In this document: piece after piece, positions 7,573 to 17,122 of the stretch | Layout of the letters: every line of letters begins with the position of its first letter | Numbering within the stretch: position 1 is the first letter of the stretch | NCBI RefSeq assembly: GCF_005503445.1 | Contig: NZ_SCOH01000003.1 | Span: forward strand, 62,001 to 126,000 | Length of the DNA: 64,000 bases | Origin: Chitinivorax sp. B | GTDB lineage: Bacteria > Pseudomonadota > Gammaproteobacteria > Burkholderiales > SCOH01 | Direction of reading: 5' to 3' | Notes under the pieces: generated by a model | The model's input: only the letters and a program-made list of their open reading frames with translations | Told to the model about the DNA's origin: nothing | Databases searched by the model: none | Translations under genes and position numbers: made by a program

Positions 7573-10092
7573 ATGAATTATCGCACCGCAGCATCTAGGC
7601 CGATCTGCTTTCATTGCGGCCTTTTCGTACCCGACGACAGTCCGTTCACCATCAAGCTGGATCAGGCAATTCACCCTGCCTGTTGTGCCGGATGCCAAGC
7701 TGTCGCTCAAACCATTATCGACAACGGGCTGGGTGATTACTACCGCCACCGCAATGTCGAAGCAGGTAAAGTCGAGCCGCTCCCTGACGATGTGTTACAG
7801 CAGATTTGTCTGTACGACTCACCCGACATCCAACGTAGCTTTGTTCACCAAGAGAGCGAACATATCCGCGAGGCGGCGTTGATCCTGGAAGGCATCACCT
7901 GTGCTGCCTGTGTCTGGCTGAATGAGCAACACCTGACCCGACAGTCAGGAGTCCTGTCGGTCGACATCAATTACGCCACACATCGTGCCCGCATTCGCTG
8001 GAACAATCAGGTCACACAGCTCAGCCACATCCTGCAGGCCATCACAGATATTGGATATCGAGCGCATCCATTCGATGCGGAACGGCAGGACCAGCTAGCA
8101 CAAAAAGAACGCAAGAGTGCACTGGCACGCCTATGGGTAGCAGGTTTGTCGATGATGCAAGTCATGATGTACGCAGTACCAGTCTATCTGGCAGACGGCG
8201 ACATGACCGCCGACATTGAACAACTGATGCGCTGGGCCAGCCTTGTATTGACCATCCCAACAGTCATCTATTCTGCCGTCCCTTTCTATCGTGGCACCAT
8301 CAATGACCTGAAAGCCCGACGAGTCGGTATGGATGTACCCGTCACGTTGGGTATTCTGATCGCGTTTCTAGCCAGTTGCTGGGCACTTTGGCAAGGCAGT
8401 GGCGAAGTGTATTTCGACTCAGTTTCAATGTTTGTGTTCCTGCTACTGGGCGGCCGGTTTCTCGAATCCATGGCACGACGCAAAGCTGGGGCAGCGGTCG
8501 ATACCCTGGTTCGACTGATCCCGGCCTTTGCTCATCACCTCCCACACTACCCAGCCAACCGCGAACAGCAGGAAATAGTCGTGGCCAGCCTGACACCTGG
8601 CACGGTCCTGCTGGTCAAGCCAGGCGAAACCATTCCGGCCGATGGGCGCGTGCTGGAAGGCGAATCCGGTGTAGACGAATCACTGATGTCCGGAGAAAGC
8701 CGCCCCATTCAGAAAGCTATTGGCGACGTAGTGATTGGTGGTGCCACCAACATTGGGAGTCCATTGATCATGGCCGTTGAACGTGTTGGCCAAAACAGCA
8801 CACTGGCGTCCATTGTTCGCTTGCTGGATCGGGCCATGTCGCAAAAGCCACAACTGGCTCAACTGGCGGATCGCATCTCAGCTCGCTTTGTAGCTGCACT
8901 ACTGCTGGTGGCCGCTGTGACTTACGCCTGCTGGTGGTGGGTCGACCCATCACGTGCACTCAGCATCACCATTTCAGTGCTGGTCATCAGTTGTCCATGC
9001 GCCTTGTCACTGGCCACCCCGGCCGCACTGGCCGCCGCAACCGGCACGCTGTCCAAGCTGGGCTTGCTGGTTACACGTGGCCATGCGCTGGAGACCTTAG
9101 CCCAAACCACGCATTTCGCGTTTGACAAAACCGGCACCTTAACCTTCGGTAAAATGCGCCTGCGTACGCTGACTGCCTTTTTGGACACTGATCGCGATCA
9201 TGCCCATGCATTGGCTGCCGCGCTCGAGTCCGGGTCAGAGCATCCGATTGCACGTGCACTATGCGATGAAGCCCCCCCATCCATCCTGCATGCCACTCAG
9301 ATTACCGCCCAAACAGGTCACGGCATCAGTGGTCAGATCGACGGACAAACCTATCGCCTGGGTCGCCTTGACTACGTCGCAGCCATTGCCGGCCCACTCC
9401 CACCCAGTTACCCACCCACCGCTGACGACAGCACCCCGGTTTATCTTGGCACCCCCACTCGCTGGTTGGCCTGCTTCGAGCTGGGCGATGTCATCCGCCC
9501 TGATGCTGAACCGCTGATTCGCCGTTTGCATGCATTGGGAAAACAATGCTTGCTGTTGAGCGGCGATGCACCGGGTCCGGTTCAGGCATTGGCTGACCGT
9601 CTTGGCCTTGAGCAAGCCATAGGCGGCCTGACCCCACAAGGTAAATTGGATGCAATAACCGACATTCAGCGGCGCGGCGCCACTGTCACTATGATTGGAG
9701 ATGGTGTCAATGACGCCCCGGTATTGGGCGCTGCACAGCTTTCCATCGCACTGGGCGGTGGTACCGATGTGGCACGCGCCTCGGCAGATATGGTCCTGAT
9801 CAATGATCAACTTCACGCCATCGACCAAGCGCTTGGTGTTGCAACGCGATGCCAACGCATCATCCGCCAAAATCTGTGGTGGGCACTCTGCTATAACCTG
9901 ATTGCATTGCCCGCAGCCATGGCGGGCTTGGTGACCCCATGGCTGGCCAGTATCGGCATGGCCTTGAGCTCTTTATTGGTGATTGGCAATGCTTTACGAC
10001 TACTCAAACCACCCATCAAGTGCAATCCACAGCCCGAAGATGCCAACCTTCGGCATATTGCCACCGACTTTACCAAGCAATCAGATAGTTAG
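7573..10092 (+). CDS. ccoI: cbb3 oxidase-type copper-translocating P-type ATPase (CcoI/FixI)
   Basis: P1B-type ATPase that exports copper for insertion into the cbb3 oxidase. The 839-residue protein starts with a cysteine-rich N-terminal domain (C12xxC15, C37-C38-xx-C41), then an HMA metal-binding motif GITCAACVW at about 108-115. It continues with the membrane part carrying the CPC motif (ISCPCALSLATPAAL), the phosphorylation site DKTGTLT and the hinge GDGVNDAPVLGAA. The N-terminal Cys-rich extension is typical of FixI/CcoI and not of general CopA. It is followed 26 bases later by ccoS and then by the oxidase genes. An FNR-like box lies just upstream. Confidence 0.95.
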   Translation: MNYRTAASRPICFHCGLFVPDDSPFTIKLDQAIHPACCAGCQAVAQTIIDNGLGDYYRHRNVEAGKVEPLPDDVLQQICLYDSPDIQRSFVHQESEHIREAALILEGITCAACVWLNEQHLTRQSGVLSVDINYATHRARIRWNNQVTQLSHILQAITDIGYRAHPFDAERQDQLAQKERKSALARLWVAGLSMMQVMMYAVPVYLADGDMTADIEQLMRWASLVLTIPTVIYSAVPFYRGTINDLKARRVGMDVPVTLGILIAFLASCWALWQGSGEVYFDSVSMFVFLLLGGRFLESMARRKAGAAVDTLVRLIPAFAHHLPHYPANREQQEIVVASLTPGTVLLVKPGETIPADGRVLEGESGVDESLMSGESRPIQKAIGDVVIGGATNIGSPLIMAVERVGQNSTLASIVRLLDRAMSQKPQLAQLADRISARFVAALLLVAAVTYACWWWVDPSRALSITISVLVISCPCALSLATPAALAAATGTLSKLGLLVTRGHALETLAQTTHFAFDKTGTLTFGKMRLRTLTAFLDTDRDHAHALAAALESGSEHPIARALCDEAPPSILHATQITAQTGHGISGQIDGQTYRLGRLDYVAAIAGPLPPSYPPTADDSTPVYLGTPTRWLACFELGDVIRPDAEPLIRRLHALGKQCLLLSGDAPGPVQALADRLGLEQAIGGLTPQGKLDAITDIQRRGATVTMIGDGVNDAPVLGAAQLSIALGGGTDVARASADMVLINDQLHAIDQALGVATRCQRIIRQNLWWALCYNLIALPAAMAGLVTPWLASIGMALSSLLVIGNALRLLKPPIKCNPQPEDANLRHIATDFTKQSDS

Positions 10093-10118
10093 CGCCTTAC
10101 CGCCGAAAGCGAAAAACT

Positions 10119-10289
10119 GTGGAAATCCTATACTTACTCATTCCATTGAGCGTGGTGCTGGTACTGCTGATTGCCGGCCTGTTCTGGTGGACGATACAGA
10201 ATGGCCAGCTTGATGATCTCGAGGGTCCAGCCCATCGCATCATCATGGATGACGACAAAGCCCAGAGCGAGCCCGAGGAGGAGAAGTGA
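10119..10289 (+). CDS. ccoS: cbb3-type cytochrome oxidase assembly protein CcoS
   Basis: Small 56-residue membrane protein needed for cofactor insertion into cbb3 oxidase. It starts at a GTG (VEILYLLIPLSVVLVLL), has one membrane helix ending in FWW, then the family hallmark QLDDLEGPAHRIIMDDD, and ends in an acidic tail SEPEEEK. The GTG start and short length make it easy to miss. Its place between ccoI and ccoN is the common order. Confidence 0.93.
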   Translation: MEILYLLIPLSVVLVLLIAGLFWWTIQNGQLDDLEGPAHRIIMDDDKAQSEPEEEK

Positions 10290-10355
10290 TGTATAATCGT
10301 TTGTTTATGTTGCGATGCACGCTTTTATCGCATTGCAGCAAGCAACATACACCCT

Positions 10356-10369
10356 TTGACCCAAATCAA
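10356..10369 (+). promoter_or_regulatory. FNR/ANR box upstream of ccoN
   Basis: TTGACCCAAATCAA matches TTGAT-N4-ATCAA at 9 of 10 positions. Its centre at 10362.5 would place the start of transcription near 10404 if bound at -41.5. A plausible -10 (TAGCAT, 10392-10397) fits, giving a leader of about 50 bases before ccoN. The identical 14-mer occurs between fnr and hemN. Confidence 0.8.
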
Positions 10370-10453
10370 GAATCACGCGTATGGCGCAAGTTAGCATGAA
10401 CACTTGATGCATCGCGAAATACGCACGTTTTTACGCAACACTGGGAGAAGTCC

Positions 10454-11890
10454 ATGCAATCGCAATCCACGTACAACTATAAAGTGGTGCGGCAGTTCGC
10501 CATCATGGCGGTCGTCTGGGGGATTGTAGGCATGGCGGTTGGAGTCTTGATTGCAGCGCAGCTGGTCTGGCCTGCACTCAACTTTGATACGCCATGGTTG
10601 ACCTACAGCCGCCTACGCCCTCTGCACACCAATGCCGTCATCTTCGCCTTTGGCGGGTGCGCCCTGTTTGCCACATCTTATTATGTGGTTCAACGTACCT
10701 GTCACACGCGCTTGTTCTCCGACAAGCTCGCAGCCTTCACCTTCTGGGGATGGCAACTAGTTATCGTGCTCGCTGCACTGACCTTGCCAATGGGCTTCAC
10801 TTCCGGTAAAGAATATGCAGAGCTGGAATGGCCGATTGACCTGCTGATTGCGGTGGTGTGGGTATCCTACGCCATCGTATTCTTCGGCACCCTGGCCAAG
10901 CGCAAGATCAAGCATATCTATGTGGCTAATTGGTTCTACGGTGGCTTCATTCTGACCGTTGCGTTGCTGCACATCGTAAACAGCATGGCTATTCCAGTCA
11001 GCTTGGCTTCAATGAAGTCTTACTCAGTCTATGCTGGTGCTGCAGACGCCATGGTTCAGTGGTGGTATGGCCACAATGCGGTGGGCTTCTTCCTGACTGC
11101 AGGCTTCTTGGGCATGATGTATTACTTCATCCCTAAACAAGTTGGCCGTCCAGTCTACTCGTATCGCTTGTCTGTTGTGCACTTCTGGGCGCTGATCTTC
11201 ACCTATATGTGGGCAGGTCCACACCACTTACACTACACCGCACTACCAGACTGGACGCAATCTGTCGGCATGGTGTTCTCGTTGATTCTGCTGGCACCCA
11301 GCTGGGGTGGCATGATCAACGGCATCATGACCTTGTCTGGCGCATGGCATAAGCTGCGTACCGATCCAATCCTCAAGTTCTTGATCACTGCGCTGTCGTT
11401 CTATGGCATGTCGACCTTCGAAGGCCCGATGATGTCGATCAAGACCGTCAACGCGCTCAGCCACTACACTGACTGGACCATTGGCCACGTTCATTCTGGC
11501 GCTCTAGGCTGGGTGGCAATGATTTCCATCGGCTCGATCTACTATCTGGTTCCCCGCCTGTTTGGCCGCGAACAGATGCATTCGATCAAGCTGATCGAAA
11601 CCCATTTCTGGATGGCCACCATCGGCGTAGTGCTGTATATCGCCTCGATGTGGATCTCAGGCGTGATGGAAGGTCTGATGTGGCGCGCAGTCAACCCAGA
11701 TGGCACGCTGACCTACACCTTTGCACAAGTGGTAGCGGCGAAGTATCCGTATCTGACCGTACGCTTCCTGGGTGGCTTCCTGTTCCTGTCTGGCATGCTG
11801 GTAATGGCATACAACGTCTTCAAGACCGTTGTTCAAGGTAAACCTGTCGAGGCCAACATCCCGGCCCCGGTTGCCCACGCTCACGCCTAA
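10454..11890 (+). CDS. ccoN: cbb3-type cytochrome c oxidase subunit I
   Basis: Catalytic haem-copper subunit of the high-affinity terminal oxidase in the inner membrane. The 478 residues form about 12 membrane helices. Haem and copper-B histidine regions are visible: [47 protein letters not shown] and [13 protein letters not shown]. Length matches CcoN. GGGAGAAG precedes the ATG. It is first of the ccoNOQP operon behind an FNR box, implying induction at low oxygen. Confidence 0.97.
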   Translation: MQSQSTYNYKVVRQFAIMAVVWGIVGMAVGVLIAAQLVWPALNFDTPWLTYSRLRPLHTNAVIFAFGGCALFATSYYVVQRTCHTRLFSDKLAAFTFWGWQLVIVLAALTLPMGFTSGKEYAELEWPIDLLIAVVWVSYAIVFFGTLAKRKIKHIYVANWFYGGFILTVALLHIVNSMAIPVSLASMKSYSVYAGAADAMVQWWYGHNAVGFFLTAGFLGMMYYFIPKQVGRPVYSYRLSVVHFWALIFTYMWAGPHHLHYTALPDWTQSVGMVFSLILLAPSWGGMINGIMTLSGAWHKLRTDPILKFLITALSFYGMSTFEGPMMSIKTVNALSHYTDWTIGHVHSGALGWVAMISIGSIYYLVPRLFGREQMHSIKLIETHFWMATIGVVLYIASMWISGVMEGLMWRAVNPDGTLTYTFAQVVAAKYPYLTVRFLGGFLFLSGMLVMAYNVFKTVVQGKPVEANIPAPVAHAHA

Positions 11891-11905
11891 GCAGGAATAC
11901 GCATC

Positions 11906-12520
<615 letters not shown>

Positions 12521-12525
12521 CAGCC

Positions 12526-12687
12526 ATGACGTTGTCCGAGTTCAACTCCATCTTCACCATCATATCGCTCGGCATTTTTCTGGTGATTGTGATCTGGGCA
12601 TTCAGCCGTCACAACAAGAAAACCTATGAAGATGCTGCTCGGCAAATCGTAGAAGATGATGACAAACCATCCGATAAATCATCGTGA
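12526..12687 (+). CDS. ccoQ: cbb3-type cytochrome c oxidase subunit CcoQ
   Basis: Small accessory subunit of 53 residues that stabilises the oxidase. It has one membrane helix (FTIISLGIFLVIVIWAFS) followed by the family-typical SRHNKKTYEDAARQIVEDDD. The start ATG is 5 bases after the ccoO stop. It was identified by position, size and the tail motif. Confidence 0.9.
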   Translation: MTLSEFNSIFTIISLGIFLVIVIWAFSRHNKKTYEDAARQIVEDDDKPSDKSS

Positions 12688-12724
12688 TGGCTGAACTCGG
12701 CAACGCATAAGCGGAGTGATGAAG

Positions 12725-13684
12725 ATGAATCAAGATTTCGTTAGCGGATTTTGGAGCTACTGGGTTGCAGCCATCGTTCTTGGCGGCATTATCGGTTTGG
12801 GCTACCTGCTGATATCTCAACGTATCAAGCGTAAGGCGCCTGGTGAGAAGGTTGAGACTTGCGGCCATGTCTGGGATGAAGACCTGGAAGAGTACAACAA
12901 CCCAATGCCCAAATGGTGGATGGGCCTATTTTGGCTGACACTCGTTTTCGGCATCGTCTACTTGGCGCTCTACCCTGGCCTGGGCGTATATGCTGGCTCC
13001 AAGAACTGGACAGCCGTTGGTCAGTACGAAGCTGAACGAAAACAAGCTGAAGCACGTTATCAGGCCATCTACGACAAATACCTGAAAATGGACATCAAGC
13101 AGGTTGCAGCCGACCCGGAAGCAAAGCAGATGGGTCAGCGCCTGTTTGGCACGTATTGTGTACAGTGTCATGGTGCAGATGCAAAAGGTGCCAAGGGCTT
13201 CCCCAATTTGACCGACCATGAATGGCTGTATGGCGGTGACCCTGAGAAGATCCAGGAGTCCATCATGGCTGGCCGCAAGGGCGCGATGCCCCCCTTTGGC
13301 GCAGCATTGGGTGAAGATGGTGTGAAGGATGTCGCTCAATACGTACTATCGCTGTCTGATTTGCAACACAACTCAGATCGCGCAGCACGTGGCAAGGAAA
13401 CCTTTGCTGCTATCTGTGCAGCCTGCCACGGGCCGGATGGCAAGGGCAATCAGTCGATGGGCGCGCCGAACCTGACTGACAAAACCTGGCTGTATGCAGC
13501 ATCACAAACCAATCCGGATGCCATCCAACAAGCCATCATTGAGACCGTGACAAATGGCCGCAACGGCGTGATGCCAAACTGGAAGGAATTTCTGGGCGAT
13601 GCCAAGGTCCACTTACTCGCGTCATATGTTTATGGCCTGAGCAATAACCCCCAAGCACAAGCCGCTCCAGCAGCAAACAAGTAG
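12725..13684 (+). CDS. ccoP: cbb3-type cytochrome c oxidase subunit III (di-haem)
   Basis: Di-haem cytochrome c that feeds electrons to the oxidase. It begins with the CcoP N-terminal membrane segments, including GHVWDEDLEEYNNPMPKWWMGLFWLT, followed by two cytochrome c domains with CVQCH near residue 145 and CAACH near residue 231. The frame opens at a GTG at 12716 with ATGs at 12719 and 12725. I chose 12725 because the ribosome site GGAG at 12713-12716 is then 8 bases away. Length is about 319 residues, normal for the family. Confidence 0.95.
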   Translation: MNQDFVSGFWSYWVAAIVLGGIIGLGYLLISQRIKRKAPGEKVETCGHVWDEDLEEYNNPMPKWWMGLFWLTLVFGIVYLALYPGLGVYAGSKNWTAVGQYEAERKQAEARYQAIYDKYLKMDIKQVAADPEAKQMGQRLFGTYCVQCHGADAKGAKGFPNLTDHEWLYGGDPEKIQESIMAGRKGAMPPFGAALGEDGVKDVAQYVLSLSDLQHNSDRAARGKETFAAICAACHGPDGKGNQSMGAPNLTDKTWLYAASQTNPDAIQQAIIETVTNGRNGVMPNWKEFLGDAKVHLLASYVYGLSNNPQAQAAPAANK

Positions 13685-13693
13685 TTTGGCGAC

Positions 13694-13720
13694 AGGATAC
13701 GGGTCAATGGCCCGTGTCCT
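13694..13720 (+). other. Hairpin after ccoP
   Basis: AGGATACGGG-tcaatgg-CCCGTGTCCT pairs over 10 positions with one G-T pair. No T-run follows, so it may be an mRNA-stabilising or attenuating hairpin between the oxidase genes and ccoG. Confidence 0.45.
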
Positions 13721-13836
13721 CCCTTCCGATCCGGTGCAATGCCGGGAACAATGTGATTCGATTCCGATTTGCATTGCTTGCAGTGCCAATTGGAATGACG
13801 CACCACACCGCGTAGTCAGATGTCAGGGAAACCGCT

Positions 13837-15276
13837 ATGGGCGACCGCCTCAAGAATATTCCAATCAAGGTTGTGAACACCAGCGCCAACGAATCAGGCG
13901 AAATCCAAGAGCTCTACGAAGTCCGCAAAAAAATCCATCCCCGCTGGGTCAACGGCATATTCAATAATTGGCGCGTAGCCATGGTTATCGTCACGCAGCT
14001 GTTTTTCTATGGTGTCCCTTGGCTGACTTGGAACAATCGCCAAGCAATGCTGTTTGATCTGGCTAACCGCAAGTTCTACATTTTTGGTGTGGTTTTCTGG
14101 CCACAGGATTTCATCCTGCTGGCCGGACTGCTTGTTTTATGTGCCTTTGCCCTATTTTGGTGGACGACTATTGCCGGCCGGTTATGGTGTGGTTACGCCT
14201 GCCCACAAACCGTTTATACCGAGCTGTTCCTCTGGATTGAACACTGGGTGGAAGGTGACCATGTCAAACGCCGCAAGCTGGATGAAGCACCGATGTCGTT
14301 CGAAAAATTGCGGCGACGCGGTGGCAAGCACTTGATCTGGATTTCGCTGTCGCTGTGGACAGGCTTCACCTTTGTTGGCTTCTTCACCCCAATCCGCACC
14401 TTATGGATCGAGGTCTGGCAATGGACTCTGAGCTCATGGGAACTATTCTGGATTGGCTTCTACGCTTTTGCCACCTATGGCAACGCAGGCTTCATGCGTG
14501 AGCAGGTCTGCAAATACATGTGCCCCTATGCTCGCTTCCAAAGTGTCATGTTTGATCAGGACACACTGGTGATCTCTTACGATGCAGCTCGTGGCGAACC
14601 GCGCGGCTCTCGTAGCAGAAAAACGGATTACAAAGCCGAGGGCTTAGGTGACTGCATCAATTGTGGCATCTGTGTACAAGTCTGCCCAACCGGGATCGAC
14701 ATTCGACACGGCCTTCAATACGAGTGCATCGGCTGTGCCGCCTGTATTGATGCCTGTGATCAAGTCATGGACAAGATGAACTACCCTCGCGGCCTGATCC
14801 GCTACACGACCGAAAATGCCATGGAAGGCAAATACCCGGACAACCAATTCTGGAAACAACTGGTCAGACCACGCGTGGTGATGTACACCGTGGCCAGCTT
14901 GAGTGTTGCCATTGCCATGATTATTACACTCGCTTTACGTGAGCCAGTAAAACTTAATGTGATTCGCGATCGGGCCACCTTGGTTCGAGAGACTGATGAC
15001 GGCAAATTGGAAAACCTTTATCAGTTGCAAATCATTAATACATCCGAATCAGCACGTCGCTATGTTGTGAGCGCCAATGGCACACCTTCATTGCAACTGA
15101 TTGGTGAAAAACAGGTCGAAATACCTGCGGCCAGTACCTTCTCTCTGCCGGTCAGTGTACAAATCAACAAGGCAGAAGCCAGCATTGGCACCCAAACCAT
15201 CGTTTTCCGGATTCAAGCGGCTGACGACCCCAATGTCACCGTTGAACAACAAAGCAGCTTCATTACCGCACGTTGA
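13837..15276 (+). CDS. ccoG: Cytochrome c oxidase accessory protein CcoG (FixG, RdxA)
   Basis: Membrane iron-sulfur protein involved in copper handling during cbb3 assembly. The 479 residues show a membrane region with WCGYACPQTVYTELF (about 110-125) and further helices. Two 4Fe-4S clusters follow (CINCGICVQVCPTG and CIGCAACIDACDQV), then a periplasmic Ig-like C-terminal domain. A 152-base gap separates it from ccoP. Length is as expected for FixG. Confidence 0.95.
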   Translation: MGDRLKNIPIKVVNTSANESGEIQELYEVRKKIHPRWVNGIFNNWRVAMVIVTQLFFYGVPWLTWNNRQAMLFDLANRKFYIFGVVFWPQDFILLAGLLVLCAFALFWWTTIAGRLWCGYACPQTVYTELFLWIEHWVEGDHVKRRKLDEAPMSFEKLRRRGGKHLIWISLSLWTGFTFVGFFTPIRTLWIEVWQWTLSSWELFWIGFYAFATYGNAGFMREQVCKYMCPYARFQSVMFDQDTLVISYDAARGEPRGSRSRKTDYKAEGLGDCINCGICVQVCPTGIDIRHGLQYECIGCAACIDACDQVMDKMNYPRGLIRYTTENAMEGKYPDNQFWKQLVRPRVVMYTVASLSVAIAMIITLALREPVKLNVIRDRATLVRETDDGKLENLYQLQIINTSESARRYVVSANGTPSLQLIGEKQVEIPAASTFSLPVSVQINKAEASIGTQTIVFRIQAADDPNVTVEQQSSFITAR

Positions 15277-15286
15277 AAGAGACAAA

Positions 15287-15799
15287 ATGCAGTCAAAGCA
15301 GGACAAGCCTTGGTACCGTTATAGCGCCCCCTGGTTGTTGATGGCAGGGCCAGCCATCGTGGTGGTCGCCGGCTTCATCACCGCCTGGCTGGCGATCAAA
15401 CATGATGATGCACTGGTGGTGGATGACTATTACAAACAAGGCAAGGAAATCAACCAGGATCTGGCTCGCGATCAGATCGCCAAGGATTTGGGATTGCAAG
15501 TAGATCTGATGCTCGGCGCTGGCAATCAGGAAATACGTCTTTTCCTGAACGGAAACACAAAGCTGCACCAAACAGCTGAGCTGACCTTTAAATTGATGCA
15601 TCCCACCTTGGCAGGCCAGGACATGGCACTAAAGGCCAAGCAAATTTCCGGGACAAACTATCAGGTCAACTTGCCCAAGCCCATCCACGGAAAATGGCAC
15701 GTCAGCATTGAAGAGCCCTTGCAGCGATGGCGCTTGACAGGCATGTGGCAAAGCGATCAAGATAAAGCCATAACTCTAAAAACGGCGGCAAATCAATAG
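15287..15799 (+). CDS. ccoH: FixH/CcoH family protein
   Basis: Predicted assembly factor for cbb3 oxidase, 170 residues. One N-terminal membrane helix (WLLMAGPAIVVVAGFITAWLAI), then the family segment DDALVVDDYYKQGKEINQDLARDQIAKDLGLQ, then a periplasmic beta domain ending near WHVSIEEPLQRWRLTG. The ATG lies 10 bases after the ccoG stop. The canonical family hallmark VVDDYYKQGK is clear. Confidence 0.92.
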   Translation: MQSKQDKPWYRYSAPWLLMAGPAIVVVAGFITAWLAIKHDDALVVDDYYKQGKEINQDLARDQIAKDLGLQVDLMLGAGNQEIRLFLNGNTKLHQTAELTFKLMHPTLAGQDMALKAKQISGTNYQVNLPKPIHGKWHVSIEEPLQRWRLTGMWQSDQDKAITLKTAANQ

Positions 15800-15866
15800 C
15801 CTGTTGTTTTCATATATTGGTTATGTCGCATGCGATTCACCACAAATCCATTGAGGAGAGATTTGC

Positions 15867-16139
15867 ATGCAGAAGGCAATATCCATTTTATGGCCGTCGT
15901 TTCTGGTGGCTGGCGTCATGACGGTATTGTTTTTTACCTTTCTTGATCCGGCCGACCTGGTGATATTCGGTACATCCCTTGCCGAGTACCGCATCGCCAC
16001 ATATTCATTGGGCTTCTTTGTTTTCTGGATGTTTGCCATGGGTGACAGTTGGTTGACACTGTTCTTTCAACGCAACCCCAACGATGTCAATCGTTTCTGC
16101 ACCCTGGATTCACACCACCCCAATCAGGCTCACCATTGA
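15867..16139 (+). CDS. Small membrane protein of unknown function
   Basis: 90 residues with two predicted membrane helices (about 7-27, ILWPSFLVAGVMTVLFFTF, and about 45-68, IATYSLGFFVFWMFAMGDSWL). The short tail is rich in Asn and His. A good ribosome site GAGGAG precedes the ATG. It closes the ccoGH transcript before a strong bidirectional terminator, so a link to cbb3 assembly or respiration is suggested by context only. Confidence 0.75.
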   Translation: MQKAISILWPSFLVAGVMTVLFFTFLDPADLVIFGTSLAEYRIATYSLGFFVFWMFAMGDSWLTLFFQRNPNDVNRFCTLDSHHPNQAHH

Positions 16140-16191
16140 CGCGATGAGCCGTGTCGACTGCAAAGTGCTTGGGTTGGGTGTTGAACAGCCG

Positions 16192-16223
16192 AAAAAAAGC
16201 CGGTGATGTTTCACCGGCTTTTT
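16192..16223. terminator. Bidirectional rho-independent terminator between the cco cluster and fnr
   Basis: AAAAAAAGCCGGTGA-tgtt-TCACCGGC followed by TTTTT forms an 8-bp GC-rich stem flanked by A and T runs, so it can end transcription from both sides. Confidence 0.92.
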
Positions 16224-16249
16224 CATACCACCGCCAATGATGCCAGGAA

Positions 16250-17005
16250 TCAGTTATTTCCCGCACACCCGCTCAGCAAACTCTTCAGTGCTGGCATGTT
16301 TTTGAGTTCGATATGCTTGTTCTGCACTGTGATCAAACCCTCATCCTGAAAGCGTGACAAGGTGCGGCTAACCGTTTCCAGTTTCAGACCCAGAAAGCTA
16401 CCGATTTCCTCACGCGTCATTCGCAAATGAAAGCCACTGGCCGAATAACCTCTCGCTGCAAAACGCTGTGACAAATTAAGCAGGAACGCAGCTAGACGCT
16501 CTTCCGCTTTCATATTGCCCAATAACATCATCACGCCATGATCACGCACAATCTCACGACTCATCACCTTATAAAGGTGACGCTGTAGTGCAGGAATAGC
16601 CCGACACAAATCTTCAAGCCGTTGATAAGGCATTTCACAAATTTCACTGTCTTCCAGCGCAATGGCGTGACAGGTATGACTCTCGGAGCTGATCGCATCC
16701 AACCCCATCAGCTCGCCAGACATGTGAAAACCAGTAACCTGCTCACGGCCATCCTCCGACAATACAACCGTCTTGAAGAAACCAGTGCGAATGGCATAAA
16801 GCGATTTGAACGCCTCACCAGCACGGTAAAGCGCTTCACCCTTCTTGACTTTGACACCTTGATTGACTAGGCGCTCCAGTTGCACCAATTCGTCCAGTGA
16901 TATGCCAAACGGTAAACATAACTCTTGTAGCGTACATGTCGAGCATGCAGCCTTCAGTTGTTTGAACGAAATATCTCGAATGGGAATGGATGTGGATTGC
17001 TGCAT
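16250..17005 (-). CDS. fnr: Fnr/Anr-type oxygen-sensing transcriptional regulator
   Basis: Crp/Fnr family regulator with an oxygen-labile 4Fe-4S cluster that activates low-oxygen genes. From the ATG at 17005 the protein has 251 residues. Cluster ligands are C21, C24 and C30 (CSTCTLQELC) plus C112 (SHTCHAI). The cNMP-fold domain follows, then a C-terminal HTH with MTREEIGSFLGLKLETVSRTLSRFQ, whose ETVSR recognition element matches FNR. The frame is open upstream to 17098, but the conserved start IPIRDISFKQLKAACSTC supports 17005. An FNR box upstream suggests autoregulation. Confidence 0.95.
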   Translation of the reverse strand: MQQSTSIPIRDISFKQLKAACSTCTLQELCLPFGISLDELVQLERLVNQGVKVKKGEALYRAGEAFKSLYAIRTGFFKTVVLSEDGREQVTGFHMSGELMGLDAISSESHTCHAIALEDSEICEMPYQRLEDLCRAIPALQRHLYKVMSREIVRDHGVMMLLGNMKAEERLAAFLLNLSQRFAARGYSASGFHLRMTREEIGSFLGLKLETVSRTLSRFQDEGLITVQNKHIELKNMPALKSLLSGCAGNN

Positions 17006-17048
17006 AGATGCGGGCCACGGACAAAACAGTGGCACTATGACACGGATG

Positions 17049-17062
17049 TTGACCCAAATCAA
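17049..17062. promoter_or_regulatory. FNR box shared by divergent fnr and hemN
   Basis: TTGACCCAAATCAA is identical to the box before ccoN. Measured from its centre at 17055.5, a -41.5 site would give a transcription start near 17097 for hemN and near 17014 for fnr, both just before the start codons, so either gene could be the target. Confidence 0.8.
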
Positions 17063-17122
17063 ATGGGATTGCGCTGCGCACTGGCATGATTCAAACATCG
17101 ATCCATCCAGGCAGATTCAACA